A stretch of 64,000 nt of DNA from Algoriphagus yeomjeoni (GCF_003259505.1 NZ_QLLK01000006.1:124001-188000); one strand, 5' to 3'. Numbered from the stretch's first letter, positions 51,938 through 61,109 are shown. Numbers and translations are program-made. The notes: generated by a model from the letters alone, not told the origin.

Positions 51938-54151
51938 TCATTTGATTTTATATCTGATTCCTGTGTAAATCACTCGTCCAGCGATCGGTCCCCATGTCAT
52001 AGAGGCGTCAAAATTCTGACCAAAAGGATTTTCAGGATCAATAATTGGATTTGATTGTTTGAAGTTTAAGATGTTTTCGCCGCCCAAATAGATGCTTCCC
52101 CAGCGAAAACCTCGACTAACCTGCGCATTTAGCATAAAGAAATCCGGGGACTCACTTGGTTGCTGAAATTCAACCGGACTTTCGCTGGTATTAGGAATTC
52201 GCATAGGACCGTTCCAGTTGAGTGTCATGTCAACTTTCCATTTGTCGTATTTGGTAGCATAGGCTAAATTTGCGAACACACGGTCACGACTGGTAAGCGG
52301 CATCTGCTGGAGAATTCCATTCGTTGTCATCATCATTTGGTAGTGCTTGTAGGCAGCTTTTGCATCCAGCCTTTCTGTGATAGGGTAGCTAGCTTCGATT
52401 TGGAAACTGTTGGCGTACGAACCTTTATGAAGATTGTTGATTACAAGCTGCTCAGAACTTACATCCCGGTCATATACGAGTTGATTGATGAAGTCTGTGT
52501 AGAAATAGTCTGCCACTATACTCAAAGGTCGATCATCTACCAGTAAGCTTCCAGCAATGCTAACTCCTGTATTCCAGGTTTCCTCGGGTTTCAGTTCGGC
52601 ATTGAAGACCAGCTCTCTCGCTGATATCCAAACGGAACTGTTTTCCATCAAGGCATTCGGGGTTCTATAGCCTTTTCCCACGGAACCTCTAAGGGTCCAA
52701 CTAGGGATAAATTCCCATCTAGCATGCACTCTAGGTGTGAAGTAAGTCCCGAAAAGATTGTGAAAATCCGTTCTGGCTCCTGCTACTAAAGTGATGCGCT
52801 CGTTTGGGATGAAGTTATATTCGAAGAAAAGCCCAGGGACTTTTTCTGTTCTGTACATCGCTGTATCAAGTCCGGTCGGAGTATTTGAATCAAATGTCTC
52901 TTCGAAATCATCATAAAGAAAACTTGCTCCAGTTTTATATTGGTGAAAGCTTGACCCCAGAATATTCTGATAGATGAAATTTCCGTAGGCTGTTTTCTCT
53001 ATCCCTTGATAGATTCTTCTTCCGGCGCCACCATTGAAGTCTTGATAGGAAAGGGAATATTGAAAGCCCCAGCTTTGGGTAGGTTTATCAGGATAGATCA
53101 TGCCGAGTTTACCGAAAACTTCTGCTTTTCTGGTATCCATCTCGTAGCCATATACGCTACTTGTGCTCAGATCACTGTTGAAGTCAAAGCCTTTCTGCCC
53201 ACCAGCATTGTCAGACATGAATAGATTTACACCGATTTGAGACATGAATTGATCTCCCTCATACTTGTATCGGTTGAGGAAATTTAGCTGACGGGCTTTA
53301 GGAAGATCCATAAATTCATCGTCATTTCCATCGATTTCTGAGCTGAGATTACTTGCGTGAAAAAGTACGCCTGAGCTCCATTTTTCAGAGATTGGGATCT
53401 GATGGTTTGCGTTGATTTCCATTCTTCCAAAAGAATTGAGGTAGCCATTCAGGTACCAGGCATCCATGGATTCCGGTTTGAAAAGATCCACGTTGATCTG
53501 GCCGGTCATGGATTCGTAGCCATTGATCACAGAACCAGCACCCTTCCCGACATCGATAGACTGAATCCAAGTCCCTGGGACGAACATCATTCCTTGCCGG
53601 GAATTGAGGCCGCGGATATTCGGGATTCCTTCTCTGCTGATCAGCACATATCGACCATCCAGCCCCATCATTTGGATCATTTTGGTGCCGGTGACAGCAT
53701 CCGGGTAGGAGACATCCACGGAGGCATTCGTCTCAAAACTTTCCGATAAATTACAACAAGCAGCCTTTTGTAGTTCGTTTTCGGTTATTAGAATATTGAG
53801 AAAAGGAGCCTCGTCCACCACAGACTCAGACCGTGCCTTGATGGTGACACCTTCTAGCGCTTCACCACTTTCCTGAAGTGTAATCAGCATAGTTTGGTCA
53901 AATACCGGTGCCAAAGTATCTGCTTCATAGCCTAAATAGGATACGACTAGACGGTCATTTTCGAGCACATTTTCCAACTCAAATAGCCCGTCCAGATTGG
54001 TGATCGCACCTTGCGTCTTGCCGAGTATGTTAATACTAGCGCCAACGAGAGTTTCATTTGACTCAGATTGTACTTTTCCTTTTATGCTAGCTTGCGCAAA
54101 TAAAAGCGTGGGGGCCGCTAAGCACCCTATAAATAGAAGTATTCGTAACAT
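51938..54151 (-). CDS. TonB-dependent outer-membrane receptor with carboxypeptidase-regulatory-like domain
   Basis: A 737-residue outer-membrane transporter from ATG 54151, which opens a clear signal peptide (MLRILLFIGCLAAPTLLFAQ); the ATG at 54208 adds 19 residues. Domains: CarboxypepD_reg-like (about 20-100, ASIKGKVQ...GASINILG...NLDGLFEL), plug (about 105-220, with a notable CC in QKAACCNLSESF and MMGLDGRYVLI), then the beta-barrel ending in an aromatic/hydrophobic strand (GIRYKIK). Neighbouring HMA and Cys-rich exported proteins make a metal or metal complex, perhaps copper, a plausible substrate. There is no SusD partner, so a polysaccharide role is unlikely. Confidence 0.9.
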   Translation of the reverse strand: MLRILLFIGCLAAPTLLFAQASIKGKVQSESNETLVGASINILGKTQGAITNLDGLFELENVLENDRLVVSYLGYEADTLAPVFDQTMLITLQESGEALEGVTIKARSESVVDEAPFLNILITENELQKAACCNLSESFETNASVDVSYPDAVTGTKMIQMMGLDGRYVLISREGIPNIRGLNSRQGMMFVPGTWIQSIDVGKGAGSVINGYESMTGQINVDLFKPESMDAWYLNGYLNSFGRMEINANHQIPISEKWSSGVLFHASNLSSEIDGNDDEFMDLPKARQLNFLNRYKYEGDQFMSQIGVNLFMSDNAGGQKGFDFNSDLSTSSVYGYEMDTRKAEVFGKLGMIYPDKPTQSWGFQYSLSYQDFNGGAGRRIYQGIEKTAYGNFIYQNILGSSFHQYKTGASFLYDDFEETFDSNTPTGLDTAMYRTEKVPGLFFEYNFIPNERITLVAGARTDFHNLFGTYFTPRVHARWEFIPSWTLRGSVGKGYRTPNALMENSSVWISARELVFNAELKPEETWNTGVSIAGSLLVDDRPLSIVADYFYTDFINQLVYDRDVSSEQLVINNLHKGSYANSFQIEASYPITERLDAKAAYKHYQMMMTTNGILQQMPLTSRDRVFANLAYATKYDKWKVDMTLNWNGPMRIPNTSESPVEFQQPSESPDFFMLNAQVSRGFRWGSIYLGGENILNFKQSNPIIDPENPFGQNFDASMTWGPIAGRVIYTGIRYKIK

Positions 54152-54215
54152 GAAGAATTGCTTGTGTGTAAACAGATTTACATTTCGCCTCAGGCGACTA
54201 AAAATCAAGCTTTTC

Positions 54216-54599
54216 TTAAATCAGGAAGGATTGGTGAAGAATAGTGAGATCGGGAATAGGCCGATCTGGGAAAAGATATTCGGAATTGGTAATCTGTATG
54301 TCCACAGATTGGAGGACTGGGATAGTAAGAAAATAAGCCAGTACAAACTCTGGGGAAATCTGAACTTCAAACTGAGCCTTTCCAAAATAGTCATCAGAAT
54401 CCGAAGATGTGTATTCATCCGAACAGCAATCTGGATCAGGAATAGAGCTTAAATCAACTCCACAGCAATCCGTCTTTTCAGGTGCGATAGAAACTTCCGC
54501 ACTTTTTAACTCATCTCCACAGTAATGCGCCGCCAAAGTCAGGTTGATTTGACCGGTCAGGAAAAATAGGAGCATTAAGGATGAGATGATTGCTTTCAT
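54216..54599 (-). CDS. HYC_CC_PP family exported protein
   Basis: A 127-residue small exported protein from ATG 54599, with hydrophobic residues about 4-20 (SSLMLLFFLTGQINLTLA). The family-defining pattern follows: AHYCGDE, then DCCGVD and DCCSDEY, and a proline-rich end (FPDRPIPDL). Five Cys and a His suggest metal binding. The longer frame to 54650 would run through the terminator hairpin at 54636-54675 and is rejected. It sits 64 bases upstream of the TonB receptor and probably shares its transcript. Confidence 0.8.
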   Translation of the reverse strand: MKAIISSLMLLFFLTGQINLTLAAHYCGDELKSAEVSIAPEKTDCCGVDLSSIPDPDCCSDEYTSSDSDDYFGKAQFEVQISPEFVLAYFLTIPVLQSVDIQITNSEYLFPDRPIPDLTILHQSFLI

Positions 54600-54635
54600 T
54601 ACGTGAACAAAGGTCGGGATTCCATTTGTAAAAGA

Positions 54636-54675
54636 AAAACCTACCTCCAATACGATTGGCGTGGAGGTAGGTTTT
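54636..54675 (-). terminator. Strong terminator after the cytochrome gene
   Basis: A perfect 14-bp stem (core AACCTACCTCCA) closes a 12-base loop, with T-rich sequence on both sides. It lies 19 bases after the cytochrome stop and separates it from the HYC_CC_PP gene. Confidence 0.85.
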
Positions 54676-54694
54676 AATTATTTGGAAAATGTAC

Positions 54695-55690
54695 TTACTC
54701 AGAGGAAGTACCCGGAGGAGTGAACTTGACCACTTGATTTGGGATTGCCTCAATTGTTCTTAAGTAGGAGTAAATCGCTTTGAGATCGGATTCCTCCATT
54801 CCAGCATACATTACCCATGGCATAATGGTATTGAATTCTCCAGGCTGTACTTTAGGGAGCTGATATCCTGAGTCTAAGTATTGCTTGAATTTTCCCACAA
54901 ACATTTCCTCAGACCAGGTTCCAATACCGCTTTGTTGATCTTGGGTTAAATTTGCAGATCTAACCAACGAACCGTCAGGGAAAGCAAATTCTCTTCCTCC
55001 TGAGTACTCTAAGCCAGCCAAAATAGTGCCCTGAGGGTCCACAGGACTATGACACTCCATGCAGGCGGCAGCATTTGTTAGGTATTTTCCATAGGCTACT
55101 TGATCAGTCTTAGCTGGCTTTGGTTGAGGATCAGCATCTTTTGGAATGGTCTTCAGGATGATGCTAACGGGAAAATCAGCCTCTGATTCAGGGATTTCAT
55201 TTTCGATAGGATCTAAAGTTCTGATGTAAGCGATGATGTCATAGATGTCTTCAGGATCCATTTTGCTGTAAAACTGATAAGGCATAAGTGGGAACATGGC
55301 TCTGCCCTCATTAGTCACCCCAGTGGTAATAAGGCGGTATAATTCCCCATCTGTGTAGTCCGCAATCCCGAAAGGCGTAATGTTTTTTGCATAAAAGACA
55401 CCTGGGAAGCCCATGCTTTGGTCAAATCTATCCCCACCTGAACCCAGTGTTCCCGGCTGAATCGGTCCAGATAATTGAGAGAAGTCCCGTGCGGAATGGC
55501 AATCTACACAGACCGTTACATGGTTGGCGAGATAGGCTCCTCTAGCTACTCGGTCGGGACTGTGGTCAATGGTTAGGTCTTGGGCAGGACTGACCTTAGG
55601 AAAGGTGAAATTCACGAATGCTACTCCACAAATAATCAGAATAACAAGGACTCCAAGTAGGTAACCTAGTACTTTAAAAATCTTTTTCAT
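54695..55690 (-). CDS. Membrane-anchored dihaem c-type cytochrome
   Basis: A 331-residue periplasmic electron carrier with an N-terminal anchor (residues about 7-30). Two haem sites are CVDCH near residue 62 and CMECH near 212, each with a following domain bearing the axial Met candidate (FPLMPYQFY near 130 and IMPWVMYAG near 290). The two-domain layout resembles the cytochrome subunits of membrane alcohol, aldehyde or sorbosone-type dehydrogenases, but no dehydrogenase is next to it. It is separated from the metal-handling genes by a terminator, so an association is only positional. Confidence 0.85.
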   Translation of the reverse strand: MKKIFKVLGYLLGVLVILIICGVAFVNFTFPKVSPAQDLTIDHSPDRVARGAYLANHVTVCVDCHSARDFSQLSGPIQPGTLGSGGDRFDQSMGFPGVFYAKNITPFGIADYTDGELYRLITTGVTNEGRAMFPLMPYQFYSKMDPEDIYDIIAYIRTLDPIENEIPESEADFPVSIILKTIPKDADPQPKPAKTDQVAYGKYLTNAAACMECHSPVDPQGTILAGLEYSGGREFAFPDGSLVRSANLTQDQQSGIGTWSEEMFVGKFKQYLDSGYQLPKVQPGEFNTIMPWVMYAGMEESDLKAIYSYLRTIEAIPNQVVKFTPPGTSSE

Positions 55691-55967
55691 ATTAAAAATG
55701 AGTTTTGGTATATGAAAATTTACATTTTTCTATAATTAGTTGATTATAAACTCCTTGATAATTTTCGCAGGAAAATAAATCCTTCAAATAAATCTTGATA
55801 TTTTCATAAAAGGGATTTAAATATTCTTAAATAATATCCTCAAGCAATAAAAAATTTTGAGGTAGAAATAATCAGCTGAGTAAATGCTGATTCAGATAAA
55901 ATAGACTCTTTGAGCTCAAAAGTAAGTTAAGAATGCGAAGATTCTATTCAGGAAAAGATAAAAAAAA
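55691..55967. other. AT-rich intergenic region, no gene seen
   Basis: It lies between the cytochrome start and the metalloprotease terminator. It contains an inverted repeat AATCAGC ... GCTGATT (55870-55892) and CTCAA ... TTGAG nearby. A minus-strand TACTTTTG box lies at about 55917-55924, without a convincing TTTG partner. Probably the cytochrome promoter region; no site is certain. Confidence 0.4.
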
Positions 55968-55999
55968 TGTCATTGCCCTTCCTGAGAAAGGCAATGACA
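55968..55999 (-). terminator. Terminator of the metalloprotease gene
   Basis: The arms TGTCATTGCC and GGCAATGACA (10 bp, perfect) are followed on the minus strand by T7. It lies 7 bases after the stop codon. Confidence 0.88.
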
Positions 56000-56006
56000 A
56001 GTAAGT

Positions 56007-58451
56007 TTATTCAACATCAAGTATTGAATTCACCAGGGCATCAATATCGCGAAGGTGATTTTGAACTATACCTGCACTGTATCTAGTGCTTGCGGATCTG
56101 GCAGTTGTTTGGATGGTCTTTAATTCTGCTCGAACAGCAGCACTGACATCGGACCTGTTATTCTCATCCTGAGTCATTAAAGAAGCGAGTAGCTCTACAT
56201 GAGCTCTTTGAAGGTTTCGGCGGAAAGTATCAATGTCCCGAGATCCAGAAAGCTCTGACCAGATGCCTTTTCTCAAATCAGCCAGCATCTGAGTCATCGT
56301 GTAGACAGAAGAGCCATTCAATGCTTCATTTTCAATCAATCGCTCCAATCTATCCATTCTTAGCACGCTACTTAGCAACCTTGATTGCATGCTTCCAATT
56401 CCTGCAACAGCACCACTAGCTTCGATGTTATTCAATATTTCCTTTTGAAGAAGCCAGTCAGGAGTCGTGAAAACATGATCGTTCAAAAACTTCATTGCAT
56501 TCACCTGCTCAGCTTTAGGGGTAGGAGTGTAAACAAAACCACTTTGATCGGTGGTTTTTAATTCCTGATAAACTCCACCAATATTGGTCACTACATGATT
56601 TGCAAAACGGCTCCAAACTCCGATCAATTCTCCATACAACTCTTCTAGATCATCATAACCTTCGCCGGCAGTAGCTGTCCACTTTGCAAGATTCGGAGCA
56701 ACGATTTTCAAGTTTGCCAACCCATAAGTGCTTGCCTTAACTGGATCATCGCCTACAGATTCGGTTTGGTCACTTGGGTCAAAAGAATTTCCACGTCCAA
56801 ATAAATAAACAGGATCTCCAGCTTTTTCCCTGATCCAGCTATTCAAAATAGGCTTTTCAGCTTCTGGAGAATCAGCATTCGGGATGTATCTATAGCCCCA
56901 GTTGATTGCATAGTTGTCATATGGGCCGAGCATTCTCACCCAGCGCACTCCCTCGTCACCTGGCTGCGCAACATAGTTATACCGAGTGTAATCCATGATG
57001 GTAGTTGCCAAGCCCCATTTCTGGGTGAAAGTAGCCGAACGTAAAGAATCAGTAGGGTAGGCATAGGACGCTTTCATGTTGTGTGGCAATCCAAGTGCGT
57101 GACCGATTTCATGAGAAATCACTCTTCGCATCATTTCACCGATTTCCTCATCAGGTGTGTTCAAAGTTCTTGCAGATGGGTTGGCAGCACCAGTTTCTAG
57201 CATGTACCGATTTCTGTAAGAACGGAGGTGGTTGTGAAACCATACGATATCACTTTCTATGATTTCACCAGAGCGAGGATCAGATACACTTGGGCCCATG
57301 GCATTTCGCGTGGTCGTAGCAACGTAGCGCACGGTAGAATATCTCGCATCTTCGGCACTCCAATCTGGGTCTTCTTCGGCAGTCGGAGCATCTTTGGCTA
57401 TTATCGCATTTTTGTATCCAGCAGCTTCGAAAGCTACCTGCCAGTCTTCAATTCCTTGACGGAAATATTTTCTCCACTTGGCTGGAGTTGCAGGATCAAG
57501 ATAATAGACAATCGGCTTTACAGGTTCTACCAGCTCTCCTCTAGCATAAGCTTCCGGATCTTTTGGCTCCAGCCTCCATCTTCTGATGTAGGTTTTTTGA
57601 TCTGATTTCAATGCCTCCGAGCCGTAGTCAATCTGACGAACGGTAAACCAGCCCACCCGCGGATCATGTAATCTAGGCTGCATAGGTTTCTCTGGAAGTA
57701 AATACATTGACTGGCTCATTTCCATGGAAATGGTGCCAGACCTTGAATTGGAAGGGGGAGAAGTGGCATTGTAAGTCATGTCATGTCTTACCTCTACGTT
57801 TTCAGGATAGCTTGCCATGCGGGTTATGAAACTTCTTTCTTTATCAAGATTTCTCACCTGATATTCCCTTCTCATGGAAGATGAAAGACCGCTTAAAGCA
57901 GGAATATCAGAAAGGAATAGATCAGTTACTTCGATTAAGGCGGCAGTTGAGTCCGAATTAAAGGCTTCGATTTTAAATGAAGCCAAAATAGGATTGTAAT
58001 TGTTGGCCTCTACAGACAAAAAGATTGGAAGGGAATCCGCAGCCACATTGTCAAAAGAGATGGAGCGAAGTAGGATACTGTTTTGCATTCTCGACCAGTG
58101 AATCACTTGTTCATTTGACTTAGAACCAGCGGTAGTATACCCACCACCTAGACCATCAGCGATTTTTGAAATTCGACTTACTAAAAGCATGTCTTTTTCC
58201 AAAAGCTCAAATGGGACTTCGTAGTAGCTTTTGTCTCCCACCTTATGAACAGTAAACAGTCCTTCATCTGAAACGGCTTCATCTGTGACGATTTCGCTAT
58301 ACTTTTTGAATGGGCTTTTTTCAGTCGGTTTGGCTGGCTGACTTTGAGCTACCGGCTCATCTTTCGCATTTTTCTTATTCTTTTTCTGTGCAAAACTTGC
58401 CACACTTAGTGTCAAGAGAAATGCAGTTAAAAGTGCAGTAGTTTTTCTCAT
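56007..58451 (-). CDS. Secreted zinc-dependent metalloprotease (DUF5117/DUF4953)
   Basis: An 814-residue exported protease from ATG 58451 (signal peptide MRKTTALLTAFLLTLSVASFAQ). A charged linker (KKNKKNAKDEP) is followed by a DUF5118/DUF5117 N-terminal half and a metzincin-like catalytic core with HEIGHALGLPHN (HExxHxxGxxH) near residue 450. DUF4953 follows to the C-terminus. The frame can be extended to 58514, but that crosses the upstream gene's terminator hairpin, so the shorter start is right. Function is extracellular or periplasmic proteolysis; its targets are unknown. It is the sole gene on its transcript. Confidence 0.9.
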   Translation of the reverse strand: MRKTTALLTAFLLTLSVASFAQKKNKKNAKDEPVAQSQPAKPTEKSPFKKYSEIVTDEAVSDEGLFTVHKVGDKSYYEVPFELLEKDMLLVSRISKIADGLGGGYTTAGSKSNEQVIHWSRMQNSILLRSISFDNVAADSLPIFLSVEANNYNPILASFKIEAFNSDSTAALIEVTDLFLSDIPALSGLSSSMRREYQVRNLDKERSFITRMASYPENVEVRHDMTYNATSPPSNSRSGTISMEMSQSMYLLPEKPMQPRLHDPRVGWFTVRQIDYGSEALKSDQKTYIRRWRLEPKDPEAYARGELVEPVKPIVYYLDPATPAKWRKYFRQGIEDWQVAFEAAGYKNAIIAKDAPTAEEDPDWSAEDARYSTVRYVATTTRNAMGPSVSDPRSGEIIESDIVWFHNHLRSYRNRYMLETGAANPSARTLNTPDEEIGEMMRRVISHEIGHALGLPHNMKASYAYPTDSLRSATFTQKWGLATTIMDYTRYNYVAQPGDEGVRWVRMLGPYDNYAINWGYRYIPNADSPEAEKPILNSWIREKAGDPVYLFGRGNSFDPSDQTESVGDDPVKASTYGLANLKIVAPNLAKWTATAGEGYDDLEELYGELIGVWSRFANHVVTNIGGVYQELKTTDQSGFVYTPTPKAEQVNAMKFLNDHVFTTPDWLLQKEILNNIEASGAVAGIGSMQSRLLSSVLRMDRLERLIENEALNGSSVYTMTQMLADLRKGIWSELSGSRDIDTFRRNLQRAHVELLASLMTQDENNRSDVSAAVRAELKTIQTTARSASTRYSAGIVQNHLRDIDALVNSILDVE

Positions 58452-58502
58452 TAATGTTTTAATTGGTTTGTAAGAACAAAGTACTGGTACTGACCAAAAA
58501 AT

Positions 58503-58531
58503 AAAAGGAGTCATTTTTGGTGACTCCTTTT
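58503..58531 (-). terminator. Terminator of the GH43 gene
   Basis: The arms AAAAGGAGTCA and TGACTCCTTTT (11 bp, perfect) have a 7-base loop, with T-rich sequence on the minus strand. It lies between the GH43 stop and the metalloprotease start. Confidence 0.85.
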
Positions 58532-58568
58532 TCTTAGGATGAAGGGTTTGATAGTTGTTTTAGGCTAA

Positions 58569-59669
58569 TCAATTCAAAGGATTGATCGTCTGAATACTTC
58601 CATCTTCTAGGTGTTTCAATGGGGCAACTTTAATATTTCGTAGGTGAGTTTTACCGGAAAGTTGGGTATCGTGATAGTAAATAAACCAGTTGCCATCAAC
58701 TTCAACAATGGAATGGTGATTGGTCCAACCTTCCACAGGGTTTAGAACTACACCTTGGTAGGTAAATGGTCCATATGGATTATCTGCAATTGCATAAGCA
58801 ATAAAGTGCGTGTCACCTGTAGAATAAGATAAATAATACTTATCCATGTACTTATGAATCCAAGCCGCTTCGAAAAATCTTCTGTCGTTATCTCCATTTA
58901 AAATAGGAGCGCCATTTTCGTCCAAAATCTTGATTTCCTTTGGAGTTTCTGCAAACTGAAGCATGTCATCACTCATTTTTGCAATGATTGGACCTAAAGC
59001 CGGTTCATCGTCAGCAGGAAGCCCATCGGTAGGCGCCGCACCTTTATCTTCAAATTTGTTGTTTCTATACTTTTGCAATTGACCGCCCCAAATACCCCCG
59101 AAATACATATAGTATGATCCGTCTGAATCCTCGAATACCGAAGGGTCAATGCTGTAACTTCCTTTGATCGGCTCAGGCTGAGCAGTGAACGGGCCGATAG
59201 GTGAATCGCCGACAGCTACCCCGATTTTGAAAATATCTTTATCATCTTTTGCAGGAAAATAGAGGTAGTATTTACCATCTTTTTCTGCTGCATCTGGCGC
59301 CCAAAGTTGTCTTTTTGCCCAAGGCACGTCCTCAGCTCCTAGTACTTTTCCGTGATCAGTAATTGCTCCTGATGGAGAATCCATGGAATACACATGGTAA
59401 TCCATCATATTGAAATGCGCACCCAGATCATCCTCAGGAACATCTGACTCTACATCATGGGACGGATAAATGTAAATTTTCCCATCAAAAACATGAGCAG
59501 AAGGATCTGCTGTGTAGTGATCAGAAATTAAGGGTTGGGAAAGATACTTTGAGGTAGTATCACTTACTTCAATTTCTGAAGTGACATCGGTAGTTTCGCT
59601 GGGTTTGCCGCAAGATGCTATCGCAAAAAGCGCACAATAAGCAGGAATTAATTTTACTAGGTTGTTCAT
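58569..59669 (-). CDS. GH43-family glycoside hydrolase, lipoprotein
   Basis: Five-bladed beta-propeller hydrolase, probably acting on arabinose- or xylose-containing glycans. The 366-residue protein from ATG 59669 has a lipoprotein signal (CALFAIASC); a Met 10 codons upstream is the alternative. Catalytic carboxylates are the base Asp in YTADPSAHVFDGKIY, the modulating Asp in SIDPSVFED and the acid Glu in FFEAAWIH. WAPDA and NHHSIVE are further family marks. It is a single gene with a terminator and no SusC/SusD pair, so it is not a full polysaccharide utilisation locus. Confidence 0.87.
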   Translation of the reverse strand: MNNLVKLIPAYCALFAIASCGKPSETTDVTSEIEVSDTTSKYLSQPLISDHYTADPSAHVFDGKIYIYPSHDVESDVPEDDLGAHFNMMDYHVYSMDSPSGAITDHGKVLGAEDVPWAKRQLWAPDAAEKDGKYYLYFPAKDDKDIFKIGVAVGDSPIGPFTAQPEPIKGSYSIDPSVFEDSDGSYYMYFGGIWGGQLQKYRNNKFEDKGAAPTDGLPADDEPALGPIIAKMSDDMLQFAETPKEIKILDENGAPILNGDNDRRFFEAAWIHKYMDKYYLSYSTGDTHFIAYAIADNPYGPFTYQGVVLNPVEGWTNHHSIVEVDGNWFIYYHDTQLSGKTHLRNIKVAPLKHLEDGSIQTINPLN

Positions 59670-59806
59670 AAATAGGTTTGATTGATTAACTGGGGTCAAT
59701 ATAATTTGAAAAAGTGAGTTTTCAGAACAAATGAGGTTGAGGCTAAAGGAAGGAGCATTCTATTTCCCAAAGGCATAAGTAAGACTGTGGCAGCAAAAAT
59801 GTTATT

Positions 59807-60700
59807 TCAATATTCCAGATACCAATTGAAATTTTGATTAAGGATTTCCTGTTTTTCTGATTGTATAAAATCGAGAAAAGCAAGGCTCACAGGAGACATT
59901 TTTTTTCCTTTCAGCCAAATCAAACGCCATTCTGTTTTTAATGGTAGGTCTTCTTGAGTTAGAATAAATAATTGTTTGTTAATAAGTTCATTTTGAATTC
60001 CTATCAGGGGCATAATGGAATACCCGAGTCCTGCTATCACGGCTTGCTTTACAGCTTCATTTGATGTGAGTTCCATCCGTTTTCTTTGATTTACACGATG
60101 AGATTCAAAGTATTTTTCCATGGCAAGTCGTGTTGCAGAACCTTGTTCTCTGTATATCAGTGGTTTATTTTCATCTCTGACAGGTCGGTTTCCTACCAAG
60201 TAAAGTTTGTTTTCAATCAATAATTCCTCTTCAATACTTAGCTTTTCAGGAATCACCGAGACTAGTGCGAAATCAATCTCATTGTTTTTAAGGCTTTCAA
60301 CGACCCGGCTTTTATTGGTAACGTCCAGTACCAAGTCAATACCCGTATTTTTTTCCATAAATCCTGACAAAAAATAAGGGATCACATATTTGCCGGTAGA
60401 GGCTGCTGATATTCGGAGTTTACCGCTCAGGATTCCTTGATAAGCTTGCGTTTTATAGTTGATATTTTCTAATTCTTGGACCACACGCTCTGCAAGTATG
60501 GCAATTTCATGGCCAAAATCTGTTACATGTAATTGCCTGCTTATGACCTCGGTAAGTGGGATTTCAAACTGATCTTGTAAGTTTTTTAATTGGATAGAAA
60601 CAGCCGGTTGAGTCATAAAAAGTTCTTCTGAAGCCTTTGTGATGCTCTTTGTCTGGACCACCTTAAGAAATATCTGAAGCTGGTGTATGGTATAGTTCAT
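59807..60700 (-). CDS. LysR-family regulator divergent from the DAB operon
   Basis: A 297-residue LTTR. The N-terminal winged helix (1-60) reads MNYTIHQLQIFLKVVQTKSITKASEELFMTQPAVSIQLKNL, and the effector domain (about 90-290) has the CbbR/CysB-like opening LSGKLRISAASTGKYVIPYFL. LysR genes next to dabAB are known in other bacteria. It starts 91 bases from the small gene on the other strand, with two dyads in the gap, so it is the likely activator of the carbon-uptake operon, perhaps sensing a low-CO2 metabolite. Confidence 0.9.
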   Translation of the reverse strand: MNYTIHQLQIFLKVVQTKSITKASEELFMTQPAVSIQLKNLQDQFEIPLTEVISRQLHVTDFGHEIAILAERVVQELENINYKTQAYQGILSGKLRISAASTGKYVIPYFLSGFMEKNTGIDLVLDVTNKSRVVESLKNNEIDFALVSVIPEKLSIEEELLIENKLYLVGNRPVRDENKPLIYREQGSATRLAMEKYFESHRVNQRKRMELTSNEAVKQAVIAGLGYSIMPLIGIQNELINKQLFILTQEDLPLKTEWRLIWLKGKKMSPVSLAFLDFIQSEKQEILNQNFNWYLEY

Positions 60701-60709
60701 AAAAATTAC

Positions 60710-60745
60710 TTATGTATTACATAACAAATATAAATAAAAATTTAT
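60710..60745. promoter_or_regulatory. Twin dyads in the lysR-dab divergent region
   Basis: TTATGTATTACATAA (60710-60724, a perfect 7+1+7 palindrome containing the T-N11-A LysR core) and ATAAAT-aaaa-ATTTAT (60730-60745) have centres about 20 bases apart, two helical turns, as in LysR recognition and activation sites. A TAAACTTTG box at 60758-60766 lies just downstream without a TTTG partner, fitting an activator-dependent promoter. Confidence 0.6.
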
Positions 60746-60790
60746 GAATGACATTTTTAAACTTTGCTTCACAAACTAAAATACAAACTA

Positions 60791-61096
60791 ATGAACACAG
60801 CTCAACTAAAACAAAAAACTCTAACTGACACGAATCAGCAGGATCTTATTAAGGGTGAATTTTCGCCAGAAGATGCAATGGAAATTATTAACCATTTATT
60901 CTCCGAAAAAATCAACTTTCATGGAATGAGAAGCTTCAGTAATAAAGTGAGATTTGGCGAGATTGATCAGGTTTCTGAAGCGCGAATAGTGGAGTTGAAA
61001 CAAAGCAATGTAGAATTAAATGAGGTGATAAAATCTGCGAAGTCCCAAGGCAAAACCTTGAAAATAGAATCAGTGGTTACGATTGAAATCATATAA
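60791..61096 (+). CDS. Small protein of unknown function leading the dab operon
   Basis: A 101-residue soluble protein from ATG 60791 (MNTAQLKQK). I do not recognise a family. Visible are GEFSPEDAMEIINHLFSEKINFHGM near residue 30, a helix-rich middle with many Glu and Lys, and a beta-like C-terminus (LKIESVVTIEI). There is no signal, membrane helix or Cys. It is the first gene of the DAB transcript, 13 bases upstream of the chosen dabB start, so it is likely co-translated. A cytoplasmic partner or regulator of the DabAB complex is a reasonable inference. Confidence 0.65.
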   Translation: MNTAQLKQKTLTDTNQQDLIKGEFSPEDAMEIINHLFSEKINFHGMRSFSNKVRFGEIDQVSEARIVELKQSNVELNEVIKSAKSQGKTLKIESVVTIEII

Positions 61097-61109
61097 ATCT
61101 CATTTGACT

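Noticed and set aside
54600-54650. Longer N-terminus for the HYC_CC_PP protein
   Set aside because: It reads through half of the 14-bp terminator stem at 54636-54675.
58452-58514. Longer N-terminus for the metalloprotease
   Set aside because: The extension contains the perfect terminator hairpin of the GH43 gene; ATG 58451 opens a clean signal peptide.
58569-59669. Polysaccharide utilisation locus around GH43
   Set aside because: No SusC/SusD pair or sugar-sensing regulator accompanies the gene; the TonB receptor at 51938 is linked to metal proteins.
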